Part shown: piece by piece, positions 49,759 through 59,019 of the stretch
Position numbering within the stretch: position 1 is the first letter of the stretch
Layout of the letters: every line of letters begins with the position of its first letter
Assembly: GCF_016522065.1 (NCBI RefSeq)
Contig: NZ_JAEHFV010000005.1
Coordinates: 62,001-126,000, forward strand
Reading direction: 5' to 3'
Source of the DNA: Flavobacterium agrisoli
Lineage (GTDB): Bacteria > Bacteroidota > Bacteroidia > Flavobacteriales > Flavobacteriaceae
Length of the DNA stretch: 64,000 nucleotides
The notes under the pieces: generated by a model
What the model saw: only the letters and a program-made list of their open reading frames with translations
Told to the model about the DNA's origin: nothing
Database searches by the model: none
Position numbers and translations under genes: made by a program

Positions 49759-52026
49759 ATGAAAAAATATAAAAACGGCTTGTTTTACTTAGCCATTACC
49801 GGAGGTTTTACCTTTTTAATGTTTTTAATAATTCACAAAGGAAAATCGCTCGAACGCGGGAATACTAATTGGGATAAAACGCTACCACACAGCTCGTGGG
49901 AAGATTTTATTATTTTAATCCAGCACAATTTTAACCATCCACTTGCCATTCTTTTAGCACAAATAATTACCATCATTATTACAGCACGATTGTTTGGATG
50001 GGTTTTTAAAAAAATTGGACAACCTACCGTAATTGGCGAAATTATTGCCGGAATTGCGTTAGGTCCTTCCCTACTTGGGCTCTATTTTCCAGAATTTTTT
50101 GCTGAATTATTTCCCCTTGCCTCTTTAGGAAATTTGGAATTTTTAAGTCAAATTGGATTGATTCTCTTCATGTTTGTCATCGGAATGGAGTTGGATTTGA
50201 ATGTTTTAAAAAACAAAGCCAACGATGCCATCGTAATTAGTCACGCCAGCATTGTCATTCCGTTTACACTCGGAATTGGATTGGCTTATTTTGTTTTTAA
50301 CGATTTTGCTCCCGACGGAGTGAAATTCATCTCCTTCAGTCTTTTTATGGGAATTGCCATGAGCATTACGGCTTTTCCAGTTTTGGCACGCATTGGCCAA
50401 GAACGTGGCATACACAAAACCAAGCTCGGCGCAATTGTAATTACCTGCGCCGCAGCCGATGATATTACGGCTTGGTGTTTGTTAGCAGTCGTAATAGCAA
50501 TTGTAAAAGCAGGGACTTTTGTGAGTGCATTATACGTTATCTTCTTGGCATTTTTGTACGTTTTAGTCATGCTATTTATGGTAAAACCGTTTTTAAAACG
50601 AATTGGCGATTTATACGGATCTAAGGATTCAATAGAAAAACCCGTAGTGGCTATTTTTGTACTCACCTTGATAATTTCTTCGTATTGTACCGAAGTTATC
50701 GGAATTCATGCTTTATTTGGCGCCTTTATGACGGGCGCTATCATGCCCAACATACCCAAATTCAGAACCATTTTTATCGAAAAAGTTGAAGATGTTGCGG
50801 TGATTTTATTATTACCCTTATTTTTTGTGTTTACAGGCTTAAAAACACAAATCGGATTGATAAACGACTCTTATTTAGGACTCGTTACGGTTATGATTAT
50901 TCTTGTTGCCGTGATAGGTAAATTTTTCGGAAGTGCCTTCGCCGCTAAATTTGTCGGACAATCCTGGAAAGACAGTTTAACCATTGGCGCCTTAATGAAC
51001 ACACGTGGTTTAATGGAATTGGTGGTTTTGAATATTGGTTTAGAGTTAAAAGTCCTAACGCCAGAAGTTTTCACTATGATGGTGATTATGGCTTTGGTAA
51101 CCACTTTTATGACAGGTCCTGCGCTTGATGGAATCAATTTCCTTTTCCGAAAAACCTCAAAAGTGGAAGAAATAGAAGTTGTACCCAATCAATACCGCAT
51201 TTTAATTTCATTTGGAAATAACGAAAAAGGAAAATCTTTGCTTCGATTAGCACATAGTTTAGTCAAAAAACAGAAAAAAAATGCTACAATTGCGGCCATG
51301 CATTTGTCTTTAAGCGATGAAATGCATTCGTTCAACATTGATGATACCGAACGTACCAGCTTTATTCCTATTCTGGAAGAATCAAAATTATTACACCAAC
51401 CTATCGAAACCATTTTTAAAGCCTCTATTGATTTGGAATCGGATATAGCCGAAACTGCGAATCAAGGTGATTACGACTTGCTCTTAATCGGACTTGGAAA
51501 ATCTATTTTTGAAGGCACTATTTTAGGAAAAATGATTGGATTTACTACCCGAATCATCAATCCGGATCGGTTATTAGATAAATTTACAGGGAAAGAAGGG
51601 CTTTTTAAAAACTCTCCTTTTGACGAACGCACCCGTTGGATTATTTCGAAAACCAAAATGCCTCTAGGTATTTTAGTCGATAAAGATTTACAGCAAGTAC
51701 ATCAGGTTTTTATTCCTATTTTCACTCCAGAAGACACATTTTTATTGGATTACGCCCAAAAATTAATTTTCAATAACAATTCAAACATCGTAATTTTGGA
51801 TGTAAACGGAAATGCAGATTCAAATTTTTTAATTCAAAGCACTATTCATTCGTTACAAACCAAACACCCGAAAAACATCATTTTAAGTAACGAAAGAATA
51901 ATCAAAAAAGACTTTTTAATCCAACAAGATTTGATGATTATTAGCTTGGAAAGCTGGAAAAACCTTTTAGATTCGAGAAGCATTTGGCTAAGCAACGTGC
52001 CTTCTGTTTTAATTATAAAACCTTAA
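49759..52026 (+). CDS. Cation:proton antiporter (CPA2 type) with C-terminal UspA-like region
   Basis: A 755-residue protein. The N-terminal membrane domain (about 1-440) has about 12-13 segments with the CPA2-type motifs IGEIIAGIALGPSLLG and TCAAADDITAWCLLA, the latter holding the Asp-Asp pair that binds ion and proton. The cytoplasmic C-terminal part (about 470-755) has two alpha/beta repeats like universal stress protein domains (DYDLLLIGLGKS is one nucleotide-loop-like segment). It would exchange Na+ or K+ for protons. The SMR gene begins 3 bases after its stop, so the two are co-transcribed. Confidence 0.88.
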   Translation: MKKYKNGLFYLAITGGFTFLMFLIIHKGKSLERGNTNWDKTLPHSSWEDFIILIQHNFNHPLAILLAQIITIIITARLFGWVFKKIGQPTVIGEIIAGIALGPSLLGLYFPEFFAELFPLASLGNLEFLSQIGLILFMFVIGMELDLNVLKNKANDAIVISHASIVIPFTLGIGLAYFVFNDFAPDGVKFISFSLFMGIAMSITAFPVLARIGQERGIHKTKLGAIVITCAAADDITAWCLLAVVIAIVKAGTFVSALYVIFLAFLYVLVMLFMVKPFLKRIGDLYGSKDSIEKPVVAIFVLTLIISSYCTEVIGIHALFGAFMTGAIMPNIPKFRTIFIEKVEDVAVILLLPLFFVFTGLKTQIGLINDSYLGLVTVMIILVAVIGKFFGSAFAAKFVGQSWKDSLTIGALMNTRGLMELVVLNIGLELKVLTPEVFTMMVIMALVTTFMTGPALDGINFLFRKTSKVEEIEVVPNQYRILISFGNNEKGKSLLRLAHSLVKKQKKNATIAAMHLSLSDEMHSFNIDDTERTSFIPILEESKLLHQPIETIFKASIDLESDIAETANQGDYDLLLIGLGKSIFEGTILGKMIGFTTRIINPDRLLDKFTGKEGLFKNSPFDERTRWIISKTKMPLGILVDKDLQQVHQVFIPIFTPEDTFLLDYAQKLIFNNNSNIVILDVNGNADSNFLIQSTIHSLQTKHPKNIILSNERIIKKDFLIQQDLMIISLESWKNLLDSRSIWLSNVPSVLIIKP

Positions 52027-52029
52027 AAA

Positions 52030-52359
52030 ATGAATTGGATTTTACTTGTCATTGCCGGATTATTTGAAGTCGGATTTGCCTCTTGCTTAGGCAAAGCGAA
52101 AGAATCAACGGGAATGATTGCCACGTACTGGATGATTGGATTTTTTGTTTGCTTGACCATCAGCATGGTGCTACTTTATAAAGCGACACAAACTTTACCT
52201 ATTGGCACCGCTTATGCCGTTTGGACAGGCGTTGGAGCCGTTGGTACTGTTTTGGTGGGGATTTTCATTTTTAAAGAACCTGCTACTTTTTGGCGCATTT
52301 TCTTTTTAACTACTTTAATTGCCTCCATTATCGGACTCAAATTTGTGTCGAGTCATTAA
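52030..52359 (+). CDS. Small multidrug resistance (SMR) family transporter
   Basis: A 109-residue protein with four membrane segments. It has the SMR residues GLFEVGFASCLGKAKES (membrane-embedded Glu at about residue 13) and AYAVWTGVGAVGTVLVGI, where the first segment pattern resembles the SugE/Gdx guanidinium exporters more than EmrE. It works as an antiparallel dimer, exchanging cations for protons. It starts 3 bases after the CPA2 antiporter and probably shares its transcript. Confidence 0.9.
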   Translation: MNWILLVIAGLFEVGFASCLGKAKESTGMIATYWMIGFFVCLTISMVLLYKATQTLPIGTAYAVWTGVGAVGTVLVGIFIFKEPATFWRIFFLTTLIASIIGLKFVSSH

Positions 52360-52380
52360 TACAACGCCACATTTCTCAAC

Positions 52381-52424
52381 AAAAAAAATCCGTTTTGTAA
52401 TGCTACAAAACGGATTTTTTTTAA
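52381..52424. terminator. Bidirectional terminator between the SMR gene and frr
   Basis: A near-perfect hairpin: arms AAAAAATCCGTTTTGTA and TACAAAACGGATTTTTT with a 4-base loop. Poly-A to the left and poly-T to the right make it suitable for both strands. Confidence 0.93.
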
Positions 52425-52438
52425 GTGTAGAAACACAC

Positions 52439-53002
52439 TTAAACCTTCATGATTTCTGCTTCTTTCAAAACCAAAAGCTCGTCAATTTTTTTAATATAAG
52501 TATTAGTTAGGTTTTGCACTTCTTCTTCAGCTCCTTTACAAACATCTTCAGAAGTTCCTTCTTTTTCTAATTTTTTAATATCGCTATTGGCATCTTTACG
52601 TGCATTTCGGATACTGATTTTAGCATCTTCTGCTTCCGCTTTAGCTTGTTTAGCCAAATCTTTACGACGTTCCTCTGTTAATGGCGGTACACTAATAATT
52701 ACTACATCGCCATTATTCATTGGATTAAAACCTAAATTAGCGATCATAATAGCCTTTTCGATGGCTTGCAACATATTTTTTTCGAAAGGTTGCAACGTAA
52801 TAGTTCGCGCATCGGGAATACTAATTTTAGAAACTTGATTTAACGGAGTTGAAGACCCGTAATAATCCACAAAAACACTTCCTAACATAGCAGGAGATGC
52901 TTTACCCGCGCGGATATTTAAAAAAGCTTTTTCTAAGTGCGAAACAGAATCAGCCATAGCTTCTTCGGTACTCTCTAATACAAAATCGATTTCTTCGTTC
53001 AT
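52439..53002 (-). CDS. frr: Ribosome recycling factor
   Basis: A 187-residue protein that, with EF-G, splits the post-termination ribosome. The three-helix bundle is interrupted by a small beta/alpha domain (about 30-105). The conserved helical region AFLNIRAGKASPAML and the C-terminal basic/acidic helix with RNARKDANSDIKKLEKEG are typical. Normal length. It follows pyrH by 50 bases on the same strand, the usual bacterial pair. Confidence 0.96.
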   Translation of the reverse strand: MNEEIDFVLESTEEAMADSVSHLEKAFLNIRAGKASPAMLGSVFVDYYGSSTPLNQVSKISIPDARTITLQPFEKNMLQAIEKAIMIANLGFNPMNNGDVVIISVPPLTEERRKDLAKQAKAEAEDAKISIRNARKDANSDIKKLEKEGTSEDVCKGAEEEVQNLTNTYIKKIDELLVLKEAEIMKV

Positions 53003-53052
53003 ACTTTTTACTTAATTTGTAGTTAACAAGCTCGTATTCAAACTTATTTTTA

Positions 53053-53760
53053 TTAATTATCGACTACTGTTCCGACATTTTCACCTTGGCAAATTTTCAA
53101 CAAATTACCTACTTTATTCATATCAAAAACCACTATCGGTAATTTATTTTCTTGACTCAATGTGAATGCCGTAGTATCCATTACATTTAAACCTTTCTTT
53201 AAAACATCTTCAAAAGAAATAGTTTCAAATTTGATAGCGTTACTGTTTTTTTCAGGATCACAATCGTACACACCGTCGACTCTAGTTCCTTTTAAAATTA
53301 CATCAGCATTTATTTCGATACCTCTTAAAACAGCAGCTGTATCGGTTGTAAAATAAGGATTCCCAGTTCCAGCTCCGAAAATCACAATTCGGTTTTTCTC
53401 TAAATGGCGAACCGCTCTTCTTTTGATATAAGGCTCGGCTATCGATTCTATTTTAAGTGCTGTTTGCAAACGCGTTAACATACCGTGATCTTCTAAAGCA
53501 CCTTGAAGTGCCATACCATTAATTACGGTGGCCAACATCCCCATATAATCACCTTGAACCCTATCCATACCCGAACTCACACCCGAAACACCTCTAAAAA
53601 TATTTCCTCCTCCAATAACTATGGCAATTTCTACACCTTGATCATGAATTTGCTTAATTTCATTTGCATATTCAGCTAAGCGTTTAGGATCAATTCCATA
53701 TTGCAAATCACCCATTAGGGCTTCACCGCTCAATTTCAGAAGAATTCTTTTGTATTTCAT
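53053..53760 (-). CDS. pyrH: Uridylate kinase
   Basis: A 235-residue UMP kinase making UDP from UMP and ATP, a step in pyrimidine synthesis. It is of the amino-acid-kinase fold, not the adenylate kinase type. Motifs are [13 protein letters not shown] at the N terminus, [13 protein letters not shown], and [20 protein letters not shown]. The full length is normal. It precedes frr in the pyrH-frr pair. Its promoter has TATATTTG about 23 bases before the start on the minus strand. Confidence 0.96.
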   Translation of the reverse strand: MKYKRILLKLSGEALMGDLQYGIDPKRLAEYANEIKQIHDQGVEIAIVIGGGNIFRGVSGVSSGMDRVQGDYMGMLATVINGMALQGALEDHGMLTRLQTALKIESIAEPYIKRRAVRHLEKNRIVIFGAGTGNPYFTTDTAAVLRGIEINADVILKGTRVDGVYDCDPEKNSNAIKFETISFEDVLKKGLNVMDTTAFTLSQENKLPIVVFDMNKVGNLLKICQGENVGTVVDN

Positions 53761-53782
53761 ATGTAAGTCGCGTTTGTTTGTG

Positions 53783-53790
53783 CAAATATA
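53783..53790 (-). promoter_or_regulatory. -7 promoter element of pyrH-frr
   Basis: Minus-strand TATATTTG, a perfect TAnnTTTG match, about 23 bases before the pyrH start. A TTTC about 19 bases upstream could be the -33 element. Confidence 0.55.
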
Positions 53791-53924
53791 GACATATTCT
53801 GATTTTCTGAAATAGCGATGACTAAATTTAATTAAAGCTTTTTTAACTGTAGTTTGGCGGTTACATTCTTATAATCTTTGATTTTTTTAGTAAATTTAGA
53901 AACCTAATTATTAAAATAGTCAAC

Positions 53925-54536
53925 ATGAACAGCACCGTAGCTAAATCTTTGTTTTCAAGTCACTCGTATGAAGAATACCGTAAAATCGTAACCGATTTAT
54001 TAACCGAAGGAAAAACGAGCGGCAATGAACAATCTGAGGACTTAGTAAATTATAGCCGTTTAAATGAAAAAAGAATGGATCGTTTAGAAAAAACCATTCA
54101 AATTACACCTGAAACGCAAAAAGTTATAAAAAACCTCAAACACGATTATATTTGGTTGGTCATTTCGGAAGGTTGGTGTGGCGATGCAGCACAAATACTC
54201 CCTATCATTCACAAAATGGCCGAAATAGATTCTAAAAAAATTGATTTACGAATTGTATTTCGCGATGAAAACCTGGAATTAATGGACTATTTTCTAACCA
54301 ATAAAGGAAGAGCTATACCTAAATTAATCATTATTAATAAAGCTACTGCTCAAGTGGAAAATCACTGGGGTCCCCGGCCAATTGGTGCTGCTGAATTAAT
54401 TGCCTCTTACAAAAAACAAAACAGCAAATTTGATGAGACCATTAAAACGGAACTTCAATTATGGTATTTACACGATAAGGGATTAAGCACCCAAGCCGAA
54501 ATTATTGAAACCATGCTTTTTGTAGAACGAAATTAA
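53925..54536 (+). CDS. Thioredoxin family protein with a one-cysteine WCGDA motif
   Basis: A 203-residue protein. The thioredoxin-like core (about 70-165) carries WCGDA in ISEGWCGDAAQILPII where thioredoxins have WCGPC, so only the first cysteine remains. The rest is helical, with an N-terminal alpha region (about 1-60). Without the second cysteine it is unlikely to act as a dithiol oxidoreductase; it could be a thiol-binding or redox-sensing protein. It is divergent from pyrH and closes at a terminator shared with rpmA. Confidence 0.82.
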   Translation: MNSTVAKSLFSSHSYEEYRKIVTDLLTEGKTSGNEQSEDLVNYSRLNEKRMDRLEKTIQITPETQKVIKNLKHDYIWLVISEGWCGDAAQILPIIHKMAEIDSKKIDLRIVFRDENLELMDYFLTNKGRAIPKLIIINKATAQVENHWGPRPIGAAELIASYKKQNSKFDETIKTELQLWYLHDKGLSTQAEIIETMLFVERN

Positions 54537-54543
54537 GCCAAAC

Positions 54544-54573
54544 AAAAAGCCCATCGAAACCGATGGGCTTTTG
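54544..54573. terminator. Bidirectional terminator between the thioredoxin-like gene and rpmA
   Basis: AAAAGCCCATCG (54545-54556) / CGATGGGCTTTT (54561-54572) around a 4-base loop, a perfect 12-bp stem with A on the left and T on the right. Confidence 0.9.
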
Positions 54574-54593
54574 TGTAAAATAAATCGTCGTTA

Positions 54594-54854
54594 TTATGCT
54601 TCGAATGGAAGGATAGAAACGTATGATTTGTTATCTCTTTTCTTTTGGAACTTCACAATTCCATCAACTTTTGCATGTAAAGTATGATCTTTACTAATGT
54701 AAACGTTTTCACCTGGATTATGCTTAGAACCTCTTTGTCTTACGATGATGTTTCCAGCAATAGCAGCTTGACCTCCGTAAATCTTAACGCCTAAACGTTT
54801 CGATTCTGATTCTCTACCATTCTTCGAACTACCGACACCTTTCTTGTGAGCCAT
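54594..54854 (-). CDS. rpmA: 50S ribosomal protein L27
   Basis: An 86-residue protein of the large ribosomal subunit. The N terminus [24 protein letters not shown] is typical of L27 proteins that need no N-terminal cleavage. The core [16 protein letters not shown] is conserved and the length is normal. It is 24 bases downstream of rplU in the usual rplU-rpmA operon. Confidence 0.97.
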   Translation of the reverse strand: MAHKKGVGSSKNGRESESKRLGVKIYGGQAAIAGNIIVRQRGSKHNPGENVYISKDHTLHAKVDGIVKFQKKRDNKSYVSILPFEA

Positions 54855-54878
54855 GATGTTTTAGTTTTAATATTGTTA

Positions 54879-55310
54879 TTATTCTTTAGTATCTTCTTTT
54901 TTTGCTTTTGGAGCAGCTTTTTTTGCTTTTGGAGCAGCTTCTACCTCTTCAGTAGCTGGTTCAGCTGTTTTTTTAGCAACCGCTTTTTTAGCAGTACCTT
55001 TAGCAGAAATACCTTCAATTACAATTTGTGTAAGATATTGTCTGTGACCGTTTCTTTTTTTGTAACCTTTTCTTCTTTTCTTTTTGAAAACAATTACTTT
55101 ATCACCTTTTAAGTGTTGTAACACTTTGGCTTCTACAGAAGCACCTTCTATAGCTGGGGCGCCTAAAGTTACGCTTCCGTTATCATCTACTAAAAGAACT
55201 TTATCAAAAGTAATTTTTGATCCTTCTTCGTTTGACAAACGATTCACATAAACCTTTAAGTCTTTGCTTACTTTAAATTGTTGCCCTGCTATCTCTACGA
55301 TTGCGTACAT
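54879..55310 (-). CDS. rplU: 50S ribosomal protein L21 with a Lys/Ala-rich C-terminal tail
   Basis: A 143-residue protein. The first 103 residues or so are an ordinary L21 (YAIVEIAGQQFKV start, RKGYKKRNGHRQYLT near 85-98). The last 40 residues are an added Lys/Ala/Glu-rich tail with the repeated element APKAKK, not present in the shorter L21 of many bacteria. It is the first gene of the rplU-rpmA pair and has a strong TAnnTTTG promoter. The tail-coding DNA contains a 21-base direct repeat. Confidence 0.94.
   Translation of the reverse strand: MYAIVEIAGQQFKVSKDLKVYVNRLSNEEGSKITFDKVLLVDDNGSVTLGAPAIEGASVEAKVLQHLKGDKVIVFKKKRRKGYKKRNGHRQYLTQIVIEGISAKGTAKKAVAKKTAEPATEEVEAAPKAKKAAPKAKKEDTKE
54896..54938. 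repeat. 21-base tandem repeat in the rplU tail
   Basis: TTTTGCTTTTGGAGCAGC occurs twice at a 21-base period (the G of TTTGC at 54904 and 54925). On the coding strand this duplicates the APKAKK element of the L21 tail and suits slipped-strand length change. Confidence 0.7.
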
Positions 55311-55339
55311 ATCAAATTGATTTATTAATTTTAAGGTTG

Positions 55340-55369
55340 CAAATATACAACTAAAAAATTACTCTGCAA
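55340..55369 (-). promoter_or_regulatory. Promoter of rplU-rpmA
   Basis: Minus-strand TTG (55367-55369) and TATATTTG (55340-55347), a perfect TAnnTTTG match, are 19 bases apart. It lies about 30 bases upstream of the rplU start. Confidence 0.8.
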
Positions 55370-55504
55370 TTGTTAACTTAAAAATTATTACAAATCAAGT
55401 AAATTTAATGAATAACAGCTTTTTAAGTCTTTAAAAATAGACTTTAATTTTGTTAAAAATATCAGAAAAAACACCTCCAAAAAGCACTACACAACAAAAA
55501 AAAG

Positions 55505-55512
55505 TATTTTTG
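55505..55512 (+). promoter_or_regulatory. -7 promoter element upstream of the M16 peptidase pair
   Basis: TATTTTTG, a perfect TAnnTTTG match, about 60 bases before the ATG at 55573. No clear -33 element. Confidence 0.45.
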
Positions 55513-55572
55513 AGTAACACAAACCAATAAGCTACTACTTATAAAGTACTAAACTAATTTTATTAATCTTCT

Positions 55573-56898
55573 ATGAAAAAAAAACTAATGGTTTTAGGCG
55601 CATCACTGTTGCTAGGTGGAGTTACATCGGCACAAAAAGTTACATTTGAAGAATATGATTTAGACAACGGATTACATGTTATTTTACACCAAGATTCTTC
55701 GGCTCCAGTTGTAATCACCTCTGTAATGTATCACGTTGGCTCAAAAGATGAAAATCCAGATCGCACTGGATTTGCCCACTTTTTTGAACACTTATTATTT
55801 GAAGGCACCGAAAATATAAAAAGAGGTGAATGGTTCAAAATTGTAACTGCCAACGGCGGCGTGAATAACGCCAACACTTCGGATGACCGCACTTATTACT
55901 ACGAAGTTTTTCCTTCAAATAATTTGGAACTTGGTTTATGGATGGAATCGGAACGCTTGTTACACCCGATTATCAATCAAATTGGAGTAGACACACAAAA
56001 TGAAGTCGTGAAAGAAGAAAAAAGAACACGCTACGACAACCGTCCTTATGGCAATATTTTTACTGTCGTAAAAGAAAAAATGTTCGAAGTACACCCTTAC
56101 CGATGGACAACCATTGGCTCCATGAAAGATTTGGACGCCGCTACTTTGGATGAGTTTAAAGCCTTCAATAAAAAATTCTATATTCCTAATAATGCCGTAT
56201 TAGTTGTTGCAGGTGATTTTGAAAAAAGCCAAGCAAAAGAATGGATTAAAAAATATTTTGGTATCATTCCTAAAGGCGAAAAAATCACCAAAAAAACCTA
56301 TCTAGAAAAACCAATTACCGAAACCATAAAGGCCACTTACGAAGATCCAAATATTCAATTACCCATGTTGGTAACTGCCTACCGAACACCTTCTATGAAA
56401 ACCAGAGACGCCCGTGTTTTGGATTTGATTTCGGCTTATTTAAGCAACGGTAAAAGCTCTAAGTTGTATAAAAAAATTGTAGACCAAGAGAAAAAAGCCC
56501 TTCAAATTGGCGCTTTTGGTTACAACCAAGAAGATTACAGCATGTATATTTTGTACGGAATTCCGATGGGAACGACTACATCAGCGGAGCTTTTAAAAGA
56601 AATAGATGAAGAAATTGTAAAAATTCAAACTGATTTAATCTCGGAAACGGACTATCAGAAACTTCAAAACAAATTCGACAACAACTATGTCAATGCCAAT
56701 TCGAGCATAGAAGGAATTGCCGAAAATTTAGCTTCTTTTTACCTTTTATACGGTGACGTAAATTTGATTAATACTGAAATTGAAATGATCCATTCTATCA
56801 CCAGAGAAGAAATTAGGGAGGTAGCTAAAAAATACTTAAACCCGAACCAACGCTTGGTTTTAGATTACGTACCAGCAAAAGCTAAATCCCAAAACTAA
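55573..56898 (+). CDS. M16 family zinc peptidase, catalytic partner
   Basis: A 441-residue exported peptidase. The signal peptide (hydrophobic core at about residues 6-16) is cut near TSA at residue 20. The zinc motif HxxEH is HFFEH at residues 69-73, and the third ligand is Glu149 in NEVVKEEKRTR (76 residues on, as expected for the family). The second half (about 200-430) is the structural M16 repeat. These enzymes degrade peptides in the periplasm. The adjacent gene (12 bases downstream) encodes a second M16 half without the zinc motif, so the active form is probably a pair. Confidence 0.93.
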   Translation: MKKKLMVLGASLLLGGVTSAQKVTFEEYDLDNGLHVILHQDSSAPVVITSVMYHVGSKDENPDRTGFAHFFEHLLFEGTENIKRGEWFKIVTANGGVNNANTSDDRTYYYEVFPSNNLELGLWMESERLLHPIINQIGVDTQNEVVKEEKRTRYDNRPYGNIFTVVKEKMFEVHPYRWTTIGSMKDLDAATLDEFKAFNKKFYIPNNAVLVVAGDFEKSQAKEWIKKYFGIIPKGEKITKKTYLEKPITETIKATYEDPNIQLPMLVTAYRTPSMKTRDARVLDLISAYLSNGKSSKLYKKIVDQEKKALQIGAFGYNQEDYSMYILYGIPMGTTTSAELLKEIDEEIVKIQTDLISETDYQKLQNKFDNNYVNANSSIEGIAENLASFYLLYGDVNLINTEIEMIHSITREEIREVAKKYLNPNQRLVLDYVPAKAKSQN

Positions 56899-56909
56899 TC
56901 TTAAGCAAA

Positions 56910-58958
56910 ATGAAAAAAATAACACTCGTAATTTTAGCATTGACTTTCACCGGAATGATACAAGCACAAGATAGGCTCCAACCAAAACCAGGACCAGCAC
57001 CAAAAGTAAATATTAAAAAACCGCAAAGTTTCACTTTGAACAACGGACTAAAAGTCTTGGTTGTAGAAAACCATAAACTACCTAGAGTCACCTTCAATCT
57101 AACCATTGACAACCCTCCTTTTGTAGAAGGATCGAAAAAGGGCGTTGACGAACTCACTAGTGCTATGATGGGAAATGGCACCACCCAAACCACCAAAGAA
57201 GCTTTTAACGAAGAAATCGATTTTTTAGGTGCTAATATTAATTTTAGTTCACAAGGAGCTTATGCCAATGCACTATCGAAGTACAGCAAAAGAGTACTGG
57301 AATTGCTTGCCGAAGGTTGTTTGCAACCGCAATTTACAACGGAAGAATTTGACAAAGAGAAAAACAAAATCATAGAAAGTTTAAAAGCCGATGAAAAAAG
57401 CGTTCCGGCAATTTCCAACAGAGTAGTTGATGCACTGGCTTATGGAACACAACATCCGTATGGCGAATTTATCACCGAAAACACTTTACAAAATGTAACC
57501 TTACAAGATGTACAAAACAATTACAAAACTTATTTTTCGCCCGAAAATGCGTATTTGATTATTGTCGGAGATGTTACTTACAGTAAAATAAAACCAACTG
57601 TTGAGCAACTTTTTGGTTCTTGGCAAAAAAACACCTTGCCGGTACAAAATTATGCCAAACCAGCAAACGTCTCGCAATTGGAAATTGATTTAATTGATGT
57701 TCCAAACGCCGTACAATCGGAAATTGCCTTGGTGAATACCGTGAATTTAAAAATGAACGATGCCGACTTTTTTCCGGTAGTGATTGCAAATCAAATTTTA
57801 GGTGGCGATTTTCAAAGTTATTTGAACATGAATTTAAGAGAAGCTCACGCCTGGACTTATGGCGCGAATTCCTCAATAGGCAGCAGTAAATACGCCTCAA
57901 AATTCATTGCCAAATCTGCGGTTAGAAATGCGGTAACCGATAGCGCAGTAGTAGAATTTCTTAAAGAAATCAAGAAAATAAGAAGTGAAAAAGTAGACGA
58001 AACGACACTTAAAAATGTAAAAGCCGGCTACATTGGTCGTTTTGTAATGCAAGTTGAAAAACCTCAAACTGTTGCGCGATACGCTTTGAATATTGAGACC
58101 GAAAATCTTCCTGCCGACTTTTACGAAAAATACATTCAAACCATTAACGCAGTAACTTCGGATGACATTTTACGAGTTGCCAACAAATATTTCTTGGCAG
58201 ACAACATGCGCATCATCATCACCGGGAAAGCTTCGGAGATAAGTTCGGGATTAGAAAAACTAAATATTCCGATTAAGTATTATGATAAATTTGCAAATCC
58301 AACTGAAAAAAAGGCAGCCACCAAAGAAGTTCCAGCGGGTGTAACCGCAAAAAGCGTTTTCGAAAAATACATTCAAAGTATTGGTGGCGAAAAAAACCTA
58401 TCTAAAATCAAAACCATTGCCATGTTTGGCTCTTCTACCATTCCGCAAGCGCCTTCTCCTTTATCGTTTACCTCAAAAATTGATGTAAGTGGCAAATCGA
58501 TGGTTGAACTAAACATGAACGGCATGAGCATCATGAAACAAGTAGTTAATGATAAAGAAGCCTATGTGGTTCAACAAGGACAACGCAACAATTTTGAAGG
58601 AGCTATTTTAAAAGAAATGCAAAACAACGCAAAACCTTTTGAAGAATTAGAATTAGCCAAACGAAACGACTTAAAAGTGGACCGAATAGAAACCATTAAT
58701 AATGCTGATGCATACGTTATTTCTAATGACAAATCAACTTATTATTATAATGTGGCAACTGGTTTAAAAGTTGCCGAAACCAAACGCATCAAACAAGGCG
58801 ATAAAGAAGTTCCCGTTACTACCAATTTTGCCGATTACAAAGAAGTAAATGGAATCAAATTACCTTTTAATATTATTCAAAATGTAGGTTTTGAATTGAA
58901 TATAAAAATGAAAGAAGTAAAAATAAATGAAGATGTAGCAGCTGCTGACTTTAAATAA
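56910..58958 (+). CDS. M16-family non-catalytic partner with an extra C-terminal domain
   Basis: A 682-residue exported protein (signal peptide about 1-19, ending IQA). The M16 N-domain is present (LNNGLKVLVVENHKLPRV), but where the zinc motif belongs it reads GVDELTSAMMGNG, lacking both histidines. This is the non-catalytic type of M16 subunit. M16 repeats run to about residue 460. A further domain of about 200 residues follows (from about 480, starting VFEKYIQSIGGE), not present in the catalytic partner; it may bind a lipid or peptide. It lies 11 bases after the catalytic partner and is co-transcribed. Confidence 0.9.
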   Translation: MKKITLVILALTFTGMIQAQDRLQPKPGPAPKVNIKKPQSFTLNNGLKVLVVENHKLPRVTFNLTIDNPPFVEGSKKGVDELTSAMMGNGTTQTTKEAFNEEIDFLGANINFSSQGAYANALSKYSKRVLELLAEGCLQPQFTTEEFDKEKNKIIESLKADEKSVPAISNRVVDALAYGTQHPYGEFITENTLQNVTLQDVQNNYKTYFSPENAYLIIVGDVTYSKIKPTVEQLFGSWQKNTLPVQNYAKPANVSQLEIDLIDVPNAVQSEIALVNTVNLKMNDADFFPVVIANQILGGDFQSYLNMNLREAHAWTYGANSSIGSSKYASKFIAKSAVRNAVTDSAVVEFLKEIKKIRSEKVDETTLKNVKAGYIGRFVMQVEKPQTVARYALNIETENLPADFYEKYIQTINAVTSDDILRVANKYFLADNMRIIITGKASEISSGLEKLNIPIKYYDKFANPTEKKAATKEVPAGVTAKSVFEKYIQSIGGEKNLSKIKTIAMFGSSTIPQAPSPLSFTSKIDVSGKSMVELNMNGMSIMKQVVNDKEAYVVQQGQRNNFEGAILKEMQNNAKPFEELELAKRNDLKVDRIETINNADAYVISNDKSTYYYNVATGLKVAETKRIKQGDKEVPVTTNFADYKEVNGIKLPFNIIQNVGFELNIKMKEVKINEDVAAADFK

Positions 58959-58973
58959 AAACATCTAAAAATC

Positions 58974-59008
58974 ACTAAAAAGGCTGTCTTCGGGCAGCTT
59001 TTTTTATG
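58974..59008. terminator. Terminator after the M16 pair
   Basis: AAAAAGGCTG / CAGCTTTTTT around an 8-base loop, with one mismatch in the stem and a T-run on the right. It lies between the M16 stop and the convergent EamA stop, with A on the left side for the other strand. Confidence 0.75.
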
Positions 59009-59019
59009 CCTTAAATAAA

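Noticed and set aside
54846..55112. A plus-strand frame of 88 residues rich in Phe and Ser over rplU
   Set aside because: It is the antisense of the Lys/Ala-rich L21 tail and the L21 coding region; such low-complexity Phe/Ser frames arise automatically opposite Lys-rich genes.
57574..57900. A minus-strand frame of 108 residues within the non-catalytic M16 gene
   Set aside because: Opposite strand of a complete, well-supported gene; its Arg/Ser/Phe bias is a shadow of the coding frame.
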